64,000 nt of DNA from Archegozetes longisetosus (lineage: Eukaryota > Arthropoda > Arachnida > Sarcoptiformes > Trhypochthoniidae), in NCBI GenBank assembly GCA_018873245.2, contig JAEMBT020000008.1, positions 6,345,569 to 6,409,568 of the forward strand, in the 5' to 3' direction. Positions 1-10,100 of this stretch are shown here, piece by piece. Within the stretch, counting starts at the first letter, position 1. Every line of letters begins with the position of its first letter. The notes beneath the pieces were generated by a model that saw only the letters and a program-made list of their open reading frames with translations, had not been told where the DNA came from and did not search any database. Both the position numbers and the translations under genes were made by a program.

Positions 1-739
1 CTTGTTGGAATATAAAACGGTTGCCAATCCCCATCAAGTCCGCACTGTACTGAAGATTTTCGTTCAAGATATCTCTGTAGACCTTTTGATCCATTATTCC
101 ATTGATTTGATGCAAAGCTCCGACCCCGTGATAGCTGAAACAGCCCCAAATCATTATAGAGCCGCCGCCGTGTTTCATCGTAGGCTTAACGAACTTGAGC
201 TGTTATCGCTGGCCAGGTCTCCTGTAGACAATAACTCTCCGCCGACTATTCATAAGCTCAAACTTCTTTTCATCACTCCAAATAACTCTTTTCCACCACC
301 CTGTAGGCTTCTTCAAGAGCTGTTTAGCCAGCAATACTCTTTTACGCTTATTTTTGTCACTAACATATGGAACTTTGGCAGCGATTCGGGCATTCAGACC
401 TTTATCTTTGATCCTACGTCTTACTGTCATCGTCGAAACATCTAATCCAAGGCTTAACTTTATATCACGTGGTGGTTTTTTCGGTGAATTGGTTATTTCG
501 CGCAATATATTTAAGTTTTGGTGCCGATTGGTCTTAGGCGGACGCCCACTTCGAGGCAAATCTTTGAAAACTCCATACTTCTCAAACTTTTCAATAATAT
601 TTCGAACTGTTTTTGGTGTTGTCATACAGTTTCGAGCAATCGATTTCTTTGTTTCGCCACTTTTAAACCTCAAATAAATTTGTTTACGTTCTCCAGGACT
701 TAATCGAGTTTGAGTTATATCTGCTTCAAAACTTAACAT
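1..739 (-). pseudogene. Tc1-like transposase, broken and cut by window edge
   Basis: Reading the minus strand from an ATG at 739, the frame encodes an N-terminal helix-turn-helix region with a GRPP hinge, then the first catalytic block WSDEKKFEL of Tc1-family DDE transposases. A TAA at about 203 interrupts the frame after YRRPGQR. The same frame then continues without a shift into the conserved block KHGGGSIMIWGCFS and on to the window edge, where a phenylalanine-glutamine motif normally precedes the second catalytic Asp. So one in-frame stop is visible and the C-terminal part lies outside the window. The family cuts and pastes DNA at TA sites. This copy is probably inactive unless the stop is a sequencing error. 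Confidence 0.85.
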
Positions 740-859
740 TGTTTTTAAAAAAAGAGTTATTTTTATACAAAACAATCATTATTTAAATTTACGTTAAAAT
801 TTTGTTTTCATCCATGGCTTAATTGTTGAGTAATTCAGTTTAAACCAATTGTTGTAAAA

Positions 860-1077
860 AAGGGGGACTAACTTTTGTTAATACGTATTTAAACAAAAAC
901 ACAAACAACTCAAGACTGCATGAACTATTGATAATTTGGTTAACAATACGATGATCTACAATATCTTAGCTTTGAATTGATATATAATAAGCGACATCTC
1001 TTCAATTCATTAGTAGATTAATTTGATGAAATTGTGCTTTTTAGGGAAAGGGGGACTAACTATTGTGCATCACTGTA
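860..1077 (-). mobile_element. right end of the Tc1-like element (IR/DR-like)
   Basis: The element ends with CACTG at 1071-1075, followed by a TA dinucleotide at 1076-1077, the expected Tc1 terminus and target duplication. The motif AAGGGGGACTAAC occurs twice in the same orientation, at 860-872 just upstream of the transposase and at 1048-1060 near the tip. They are about 188 bases apart. This resembles the inner and outer direct repeats of the IR/DR class of Tc1 elements. The other end lies outside the window. Confidence 0.75.
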
Positions 1078-1442
1078 CAAAGCATAAAAGACTTGCTTTA
1101 TTGCTATCAATGAAGTTATGAATAACAGTTTAGTTTATGAAGTTCTAAAAGTGTTTCTTGCTTTGTACCGAACTTTAAGGTTTGCTATTTGCAGTAAAGC
1201 TAACACCTTTACTATAGATATTTTTATCCCAAGGCCGATACAAATATGTAAAAAATGTACGAACGTGCAAGATATGTATGAATATGTATTTAAAAAGTTT
1301 GTAAAATTGAAAATTTTTTCAAATTTAATCATAATATTACAATCAATAAAGCAATATCATAGTAAATTTAGGAAATATTTATGATATTTATTTACATAAA
1401 ATGTTAGGCTCTACTAATGATGTACATTAAGCTAAGCTCAAG
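1078..1442. other. spacer between Tc1 end and hAT relic
   Basis: AT-rich DNA with one chance open frame (1118-1384) that shows no domain, signal peptide or codon bias. I see nothing functional here. Confidence 0.4.
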
Positions 1443-2337
1443 CTCAAAGCCACAGCCGTAGCCAGCGGGGGCTAGGAAGCTACAGCCCCCCCCAAATTTT
1501 CAAAACTAAAGTGTAGGTCTGTACTGAGAAAACTCCTTACAAGAGGCTTGAAAGTGTATTTAAAAGTAAAGTAGTTTTTGAATAAATTAGAGAAGCAATA
1601 CTGTAAAGTTCTTCATTCGAAATCCAAGTATTTCATGAGTTTTAAGATAATGAAACCTTTTACCCCTCATTATAGTTTGAATTTAGAAAGTTTTAAATCA
1701 AATTCTGAAACAAGAAATTATTTTCAATGAATGTAAACATATCAATGTTTATGAAAAACTAATTGATTATCCAAATTGAACGCCAGATTTAATAAAATAT
1801 GTCAAGATATCACTGACTATAGGATGTACTAATGTTTCGTATGAAAGGAGTTTATCAACACTAGAAAGAATTAAAACTTATTTAAGAAGCTTTAGTTTCA
1901 GACTCAAAAAGTCGTCAAACGCCAAATGAAAACGCCGAATTGTAGGCCCATATCATTGAAATAGATAAGAAAAGAGTTAAAGCTCTCCTCAGAGTCGAAG
2001 CCACACTTTTGGCTCACTTTATATGCACTAAAGATTAATGAATTTTATCCCACTCTATGTTAAGGTTTGACAAAAGTTATGTCGAAGAAGATTTAGGTTT
2101 ATTCGCAATAAATGCACTTTTCTGGCAAACGCTACTATGATTAAACAAATCAAATTTTTGATGGGTTGAGCTCCAAAAAGTCTAACACTGATCCGTAGAA
2201 CCCCTATGGCTAGGATTAATGTAACTTTTGATTTGGTTTTATTTTACTTTAAAGTAAGCTATTTTAGAGAATATAAATAAAGTGAAAAAGGTGCTCAATC
2301 TATAAGTTCAAAAGCGTTGACTATTTAATTTCTTAAG

Positions 2338-2396
2338 TGGCCTAGTGGTTAGTGTAATGACCACTAGTGGAATAGGGTCGTGTTCGCGTACACTGT
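2338..2396 (+). repeat. degenerate tRNA-like sequence (possible SINE head)
   Basis: TGGCCTAGTGG at 2338-2348 followed by TTAGTGTA resembles the pol III A box and D arm of a tRNA. About 42 bases on, GTGTTCGCGTA resembles a decayed B box (TTCGA changed to TTCGC). No convincing acceptor stem or anticodon arm can be folded by eye, so this is a tRNA relic or SINE head rather than a working tRNA gene. It could also be chance. Confidence 0.3.
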
Positions 2397-2502
2397 TGAC
2401 AATTTGTTTTTAATATCAAAATATTATTTTTATTTGAATTTTTCATTGGACAATTTAACTTACTATACGCGCTTGCCTTAACATTGTAAAGAATAGAACA
2501 AT

Positions 2503-3640
2503 TTATTTAGCTGATTAGCAATAAATGTATGCAATACATGATTATCGTATCAGGCCAGTTCAGCGCAAAAAATTCAGCCCATTAAGATTCAGCCAACACA
2601 ATTTAGCGCACACAAGTAAAGTGCAGAGACAATTCAGCGCACAAAAGCTAAGCGCAATAAATATATATTTTGCTTTTTTCAATTATTTTGAAAGCTGTAA
2701 TGCTTTGTGTTTTGAACAAGAAATGTTTTATATATAAGTCAATTCTCTAACCTTCATCACTCGATAGTGATAACGGAGTAGCTAATCGGTTATTGCTAGA
2801 GGGGGTGATGGTCTTAAGGAAGATCAGAACCTTCGTCAATTACAAGTTGAACAGTTTCTTTCAGAAGGTGAACCACAAGCGAAAAGGAAGTATCGGGACG
2901 CTGCCTTCAATTTAAATAAGATTGTTGTTAAGTTTGGAACAATCCCTATCATAGATTATCTAAGGGCTATTGCCCATAACCTTTCACTTTGATTATTTAT
3001 AGCATATTTGAATACGAGTTTTAGTAATGGTTTTAGAATTCTAATATGCGCTGAATTGTAAAAGCGCTTTATTGTCTTTGCGCATAAATTTTGTGCACTG
3101 AATTGTGTTGACTGAATCTTCGTGCGCTGAATTTTTTGCGCTGAACTGCCATGGAACCCATGATTATTACATGATTAATCCAATTTGATTTATATGATTT
3201 AAAACCAAGTAGTTCTTCAATTGTACATTATAAGTTGAGCTTCACTGCATACAATGAGCTATAATTATTAGTAAATTTGATTTCTTACTTAATTTATTGC
3301 TTAGTTTCATGTTCATTATTAGTTTTGTTAACTTTTGATTATTTTATAATTGACTATAACATCCGACTATGTCAAGTCAAAGAAATTTCTGGTGTTTTAG
3401 TCAATTATAAAATAATCAAAAGGAAACTCAATAAATCTAGTAATGAACATGAAACTAAGCAATAAATTAAGTAAGAAATCAAGTTTACTAAGAACTACAG
3501 CTCATTGTATGCAATAAAGCTGAACTGATAATGTACAATTTAGGAACAACTTGGTTCAAATCATATAAATCACATTGGATTAATCATGTAATAATCATGT
3601 ATTGCACACAACAAATACTGCTAATCAGCTAAATAACACA
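2503..3640. repeat. large imperfect palindrome (foldback), left arm interrupted
   Basis: The left arm (2503-2545 plus 3168-about 3362) is the reverse complement of the right arm (about 3394-3640). The arms are roughly 240 bases each around a loop of some 30 bases. Examples of paired motifs are ttatttagctgattagca against tgctaatcagctaaataa, and cttttgattattttataatt against its complement near 3400. Single-base differences and small gaps show that the arms have drifted. The only large asymmetry is the MITE in the left arm. The chance frame 3277-3465 is inside it. Confidence 0.8.
2546..3158. mobile_element. MITE inserted into the palindrome arm, 9-bp duplication
   Basis: The ends share CAGTTCAGCGCAAAAAATTC (2556 onward, and reversed ending at 3148), followed by a looser series of ATTCAGCGCA-like motifs on both sides. 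The host sequence catgattat is present at 2537-2545 and again at 3159-3167. In the uninvaded right arm of the palindrome it occurs once, so this is a target-site duplication of about 9 bases (8 cannot be excluded). No coding capacity is seen. A 9-bp duplication suggests a MULE-type source, but the superfamily is unproven. Confidence 0.7.
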
Positions 3641-6600
3641 AACAGTTTCTGTAATTTATCTGAGTGTAAAAATAAATGATTCCAACGAAGTAAACTTTGA
3701 AAACTGTTATTCTTTAAAATTGATATACCAATACATGTATTATAAAGTATGAGAAAGTTTCAAAGATTTTGATTAGATTTTTCTATCATCTGCTTATAAA
3801 CCTTTACCCCGGAGATTGACAATCAGTATTAAAAGGTCCAATATCTACAGTGGCGTTTGACAACTTTTTGAGTCTGAAACTAAAATTGTATATAAAATGA
3901 AAGATTAAATGGTTTAGCCCTCATACCAATTGAAAGAGAAACCGCTTCATCTTTAAATTTAGATAATTTTGTTATTGAATTTGCTAAAAAATTATTGTGA
4001 TACAAAAATTATATTGTGTTGAATTTCGATCTAACAAAGTCTTTTATAAGCAAAAAAATTTCAGAAATTTTGGCCTCCCAGACTAAAATGCTGGCTACGG
4101 CAGTGCTCAAATGCTTTGAGATTTAGAGCTTCTAATTTAAGTTAGTAGTCAATTCTTTGTATCAACATTATAACTCAATTTGATATATTGTTTATTCTTG
4201 TAGCTAGTGTTCAGTGAGCAAATATTTTCAAAAGCAGGCGTTTTAATAATTAAAACAAAAAACAGGTTGTCTGAAGAGACAATTAGATCATTAATGTGTT
4301 TAGAATGAATGAAAAAACTTTTGATTATTAAATCATGGTATTTAAACTTTAACACTTTTGTAATGTTCCAGTTTTAACATTTGTATTAGACTTATTTATT
4401 ATGAGTAAGGTATTTATTCAATTCTATGCTTCATTTTCACTTTATTATAGCAATTAAACTCAAAACTCAATCTCGGGTTAACGAAGCTTATGTGTATCAT
4501 TAATTAAAACCTGATGTAATTAAAGAACTATAAATAATTAAAATTGAAATTCAAAATTTTATTAATATTTAATTATGAGCGCAAGACATGAGAGAAGTGA
4601 AGATTTAGATGTTCATCTAATCAGTAATCTAATTATGCGCACAGCAGAGATGTCTAAGTTATTTGATTCAGAATAATACCTAATTATTGTTGTACGTAAC
4701 AAACTCACATATATTAAAATGAAGTGTTTAGTTTAATTTGCCATTTTGTTAAATGATCTGACGCTCGTATTCACCACAGAGCGCTTTTCGCTCGAGCGTT
4801 TGCCATCACCGCTTATTAGTTCGCAATGAACTCGTTTTGAGGACCCAGAGTGATATCAGACGGCATGAAAAGTTATGTCTCATCAAATTTACTATTGAGT
4901 TGAACTGCGTGCACTTTCGTTAGTGGGTTTATATAATCAAAGCAATACTACGATAAATGTTCTTATTATCCGAAAAATGTTTGTCACACTGAAATATACT
5001 TTCGACTACAAGATATTTGTATATAAACATATTTGTGTAAAATAAATATTGAATTGTAAACTAATAAAAAGTTTGCATGCAAGTAATTTATATACTGTGC
5101 TGTACAGGAGTTGTGCAATTTTTAATCAGAATCTGTCTTAATAAAACATTGAAAGTTATATTTATAGAAAAATTGCAAAGCCGCGAAGTCTTCATCCAAT
5201 AATTATATTATTTTCAACTCAATTAAAGCACTCGTCTAAGAAATTAACGCATCATAAGGAGACTATGAGTTGTACTTGATTCTGAAAAAAATAATTTAAT
5301 AACTTTCTGATTCTGATTAATGACTTTGCCATAATCTGCTTATTTACCTATAATTAAACTGATTAATTATAATAATTAAAATCTTATGTTATCGAAACTG
5401 ATCTGGAGAAAAGTATTTTTCAGCTTATAACTGAAGTTGAAGGACAACTTGTGCTTATTTTTTAGAAGACAAATTTTCATTTCATTAGCATTAGTACGTT
5501 TCTCATTATACAGAAAAGATTTCGCAATACTTTCTACGAATGCGTTTAAGATACTAAGGACTAAAATAAGTGGAAACTAATGAAATACTTTTCTTATAAA
5601 CGCAAGAGTTCAATTCATAAGTTTGAGCACAGAATCTGTAACGCTAATGAAAAGCTTCTTTTGATAAAAGCACTTAACAGAAGTTCGCTTAATATGAACA
5701 TAACTTCAAATAAGTTGTTCACAACAAAAATAAGTTGAGGAAAGACACTTTTGTGAAAACTTGAAAATTTTCTTCTACACAGCAAATAGAGGTGATAAAG
5801 ATAGAGGTGGAATCCAAAATATTAAGGTTTAACTGGTTTGGGATAAGCGATAAAGTAGTTGTACATAAGTCTTATATAACTTCAATTTTAGTCTTTGACT
5901 GTCCGAAATAGGCTGAAAAAACAAAGTATAATCGGTTGTACAGTTGACTCCAAATAGTTTTCCTCCAAAGTTTCGGGTAATCTGTCTCAGAATAAAAAAA
6001 TGAATTATAAGTGACTTTTGAAGAGATTTTTTGAGTGATCTTTAAGCTCGCATTTATTCTCAATACCTTCTGCTCGCTTCGTTATACATGTTATATGAAT
6101 ATCGAAATTCGACATATTAGGTCGAAAAAGACTGGATTTTCAAGTTGACCTCAGATGATATCGAGTGTAGTCGAAACGAGTCGAACGGTGTATGATTTAT
6201 GTTGCTACAACTTCGGCAACATACTCATTCAGATTTGCTAAAGTCTAGTCATGATAATCTTAAATGCAAAAAATAGCTTTGAGAAATGCATTAAATTATA
6301 CGTTTGTTACTGACAAACAATCTGATTTAGCCGACACCCTTTGACACTAATTAAAGTACACCTAAGGCAATAAATAGTTGCACCTGTTCCTCAGCCAATG
6401 TCAGATTGAAATAAAGAAAAAGAATTTTGTCATTTTATTTTTCGCCATCCTAATTGTCTTTGTAATGTTTGTTCAGTTCCGGATCAGAATCACCTTCATA
6501 TACCCTTAACGCCTACCGAATATAAATCTAATTCTTAATTATTCTTCAAGATTGTCTCCAAAGCTGAAAAGTTATAATTAGATCTCATTCCTTATAATTT

Positions 6601-6768
6601 TTCGATTAACATAGTATTGCGTAATATCTTGAACTTGTATTTGTAAAAACGTATTTTCAATGTTTCAGAATTTTTTCTTTCAGCTGAATAAGGTGTTTTC
6701 TATTAATAGAAATTCAATTTAGAAAATATTCAATATTTTCTAAATATTGTAAAAAAACTTCACAACTT

Positions 6769-6850
6769 TTAAGTTACCCTTCAGCTTCTTCTAAGTTACC
6801 CTTCAGCTTCTTCTAAGTTACCCTTCAGCTACTTTTAAGTTACCCTCAGC
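6769..6850. repeat. 22-bp tandem repeat, about 3.7 copies
   Basis: The unit AAGTTACCCTTCAGC plus a short pyrimidine stretch starts at 6771, 6793, 6815 and 6837, a strict 22-base period. The first copies are nearly identical and the last is shortened. No coding frame or known function. Confidence 0.85.
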
Positions 6851-7025
6851 TATAAACACATTCCTGAAAATAAAGACATAAACAGTTATTAAATAAGAGC
6901 TGTCAATTTTGAAAAATGAACAATCCATAGAAATCGATAAATAAGTAGTTAGAGACCAACTTCTCGTTAATGTCTACTCATATAATTTTGTTGAGATGGA
7001 ATAAAGAATCCGTTTTTTATCAATA

Positions 7026-7158
7026 CAGTCAAGTCTCTTCAAATTGACGTGCAATTAAACGACTTAAAACGAGACTAATAGATTGATAGAAAATGATGAC
7101 TTATTAATGTTTTTCAAAAGCCATTTAACTACACGTTTAAATCGAAAAGGTTTGACTG
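7026..7158. mobile_element. 133-bp Tc1/mariner-type MITE
   Basis: The left end TA-CAGTCAAGTCTCTTC (7024 onward) and the right end ggtttgaCTG-TA (to 7160) are inverted repeats. Both contain a gaattaaacgactt-like inner part, and a TA lies on each side. It has no coding capacity. It resembles the elements at 14584 and 19698 and the termini of pogo or Tc1/mariner transposons. Confidence 0.6.
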
Positions 7159-10100
7159 TAGTGAATACTGCTATTTTACTACCATTTAATGCATTTTCCA
7201 CTTTAAATGTCCGTATAATTATATAGAAGTATATTAAAGCTCAAACTATCAGGAACTAATCACTCACTCGATATTTGCAGTTTATTTTTAGCACTTATTC
7301 AGTTAAAACGGTCTACTGATATAATGTTCCAGCGCTTAGCTTAATTAGCGTAAAGACGAGTTTATCATACTTCGGGGTCTATTCAAGTTGTTTATACAGT
7401 TCTTGTTTTCATTCACTTATAGCTCATTTGTTTCTCAATTTAGATCACTTGTTTGGTTTCGGTTTTTAAAATCAATTTGAAATTGAGCCTTTGATGCATG
7501 CTCACTTTTGATCTTGAAATCAATTTTTCTATTTACTAAAATACGTAAACATAAGTACTATACTAAATAACATCTGTTTGTTTATCATAAGTTCGTTTCT
7601 AATAATTGATACAAAAATAAGTCACAACTGTCCGTAACATGAAATAAATGCATTTCTTTCAGATTTCATAATCACTTTTCATGTGTTACAATTACAATGT
7701 TCAGTGAGTTTGGCTTCACTTTTTCTAATAAGTAAGCAATTAATAGGTTTGTTTTGGCTTCTGTAGAACAAAATTATTTTTTATGATTTTTATTAGGGAT
7801 TCTTAAGAAACATCTCAACAATTTAATAGATAAGTGCTTTAGTTTAAGTTAGGAGTCTTCATTGCTCTTATCTGTATATATTGTTGGGAATCTCGCCCAC
7901 GCTGCATTATAATAACGTTGAGTTGACTAGATTAAAACTCAAATATATTGCAAACGTTATTCTCAGCAATGTAAGCTTTCAACTGATTTAAGATAAATTG
8001 TCCTCATTTCGCTTAATGGCAAGTTTCAAGTCTGGGGTTTTCATGAACTATACTATTCTTCTATATTTATGTTGCGATACGGAGTTCAAATTGAATCAAA
8101 TATTATGTTCCCCATTGACTCTCTTGAAAAATTGTCAGTAAAATGTTTCTCCAACCTGGAGATTATGAAGTTATTTAATATTAACTTTCAATCTTTGACT
8201 GTGTAGATCAAAATCAGGTTCACATTAGAGTTAAGTTGAGGTAATGCGGATAAGGGCTCACTGGAACGAAGCTTAGGAAGTATTACTGAGGAACGTTATG
8301 GGTTGGCTTTTCCGGCAAATCTCAATTTCATTTCCCGGAATTCCGATTTTAACAGTATCATCTTTGATTGAGAGAGTGCTAAAAGTTGAACATGATAAAT
8401 TTATATGGTGTTGTTTGATCTAAATAAATGATATATAATCTTCTTCAATAGTATGGCAGCTTCAACCGCATCTGTTCAAGTTTTTATGCTTTGATAAAAT
8501 AGTGAACATTTCATATTCGAAACTTCGTATTGACTGAAATATTTAATTGTAGTTAATTTTCACTCTTCATGGTTTACATGTTGTTAATAATTTTTTATTG
8601 ATCTAAATGTTAATTCACTCTAAAAGGCTACGAAAGTTAATTATTTAAGAAGAAAGTGAAAATTGAACTTAAATACTGATTCCCGGATCCAGCCTCCTTA
8701 GCCGAAAATGTTTTATACCCTTGAATCCTAGGATTCTGTCTAAACCCTGGTGAAAGTAATTAACCAAAACACGGAGGCAGTTAGATAGTTAAGTCTAGTG
8801 AGCAATATTTTGTTCGCTGCAGCAAAAGACAGATAATACATTACAATAATGAATGAGATTTCATGTACATAATAAAGTGATTATGACTGATATTGCGTAA
8901 TAAACTAAATTATTATTCGTTCTTAATGTTATATCGATATAATATGTATTTCTTATTTTTATGGTCAAAATATTCTCTAATTAAATAAATATAATTTTGT
9001 TTTATTCATCTACATTGAGGCAGGACTTCAATGCTAATGATATACCAGTAAATGACATTCGTAATTGTATTTCTCTAGCAAAGCGTTACGTAATAGTTTA
9101 TGCAATGTAAATGTTCTAAACCAGAATTCAAATGTTTGCTCAGTTTTCTTATAGGGTAATAGAGTAAGTCTAACTTTTCCTTTCAAAATGATTCCGATTC
9201 CTCTACCCAAAACTCGATCAACTTCTATGTAGCCAAAGAATAATGTATCGGAAAGTTATTTAATGGGTTGAAAGCCAATAGGAATACAGAGTTAAACACC
9301 TAGTGATCAATAGCTTCAGCCCTTCAATACGAAGAGAAAGAGGTTTAATCGATATATAGCTTGCAGACAGTTTGGTTACCTGTTTGTAACTTCAAACAAA
9401 TATTTACAGCCCGATGAAAGGTGTGCTCACGGATATATAAATATTATTATAATTTATAAAGCGATTAGTACCAGCATTCATAAAAGCAGAAACATTTTGT
9501 TTTGTATATAAAAAACAGAACTCACAGAAAAAATCAATAATTTCAATACATTTAATGCATGAAAAAATAAATATAACGAGACATGAGTACAACGATTACT
9601 TTCTCATGTATTAAATCTATTTTGACATTGGAATTGATTTTCGGTTGTGTAGTATTTTAGACAAGTAAGAAAAAAATAAGTTTTCCTATGGATAAAAAAC
9701 CTAATATAGTGTGCATTCAGGTATGATTGGTATTTGGATGATTATTAGAAACGCCTCTTCGCCAAACACTACAGTATTTAAGTCAGTAGAACTCTGCTCG
9801 CATAGACTCATTCACATTAGAGGCGTCAAAGGTTTTCACTATTCACACCATAGATTCAAATCTATTCAGTCATATCGCCACAAGTCTAGCAGATTAACAG
9901 TTCTTATCAATGTTCGCGCCGAATAATTAGTTCAGAAAGTGTTAAGTACACATTATTATTGATAAGCGTTTACTGACTTACTTATTTGTAACTTGAACAA
10001 AGTTTAAATAGAAAGTGAAAAAGTTGAACATTATACAAGTTCTAAACTGCTTTATCTGTAAGTGTAGGGGTTTTGCCATCAGAAAGTTTTGAGGACTAGC

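Larger units (their letters stand above)
1891..3884. mobile_element. 2-kb terminal-inverted-repeat element inserted in the hAT fossil
   Basis: A 34-base sequence beginning TTTAGTTTCAGACTC at 1891-1924 recurs in inverted orientation at 3851-3884 with one mismatch (C/T). It interrupts the hAT dimerisation domain exactly between KTYLR and NERLNG. The hAT copy near 28.8 kb is continuous across this point, which marks the insertion. I find no clear target duplication, no transposase frame and no superfamily match. The interior holds a tRNA-like stretch and a large palindrome, itself invaded. Confidence 0.65.
1451..4105 (+). mobile_element. hAT-family transposon fossil, split by nested insertions
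   Basis: The two ends carry matching inverted termini: CACAGCCGTAGCCAGC from 1451, and GCTGGCTACGGCAGTG ending at 4105. They are flanked by imperfect 8-bp repeats, ctcaaagc (1443-1450) and ctcaaatg (4106-4113). An 8-bp duplication is typical of hAT elements. Around 1828-1888 the plus strand reads SYERSLSTLERIKTYLR. After a 2-kb interruption it resumes near 3900 with NERLNGLALIPIERE and then FVIEFAKKL. This is the C-terminal dimerisation domain of hAT transposases, with stops and only fragments of the upstream protein. A second copy lies in the opposite orientation at 28620-29496. Confidence 0.8.

Noticed and set aside
2-445. 147-residue plus-strand open frame at the window start
   Set aside because: It is antisense to the Tc1-like transposase, whose minus-strand reading shows the family motifs.
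1118-1384. 88-residue plus-strand frame
   Set aside because: No domain, no signal peptide, no splice partner; AT-driven hydrophobic composition.
3277-3465. 62-residue plus-strand frame
   Set aside because: Lies across the centre of the palindrome; produced by the repeat, not by selection.
9711-9926. 71-residue frame and a gattcaaatc motif that resembles a tRNA T arm
   Set aside because: No cloverleaf can be built around the motif, and the frame has no recognisable feature.
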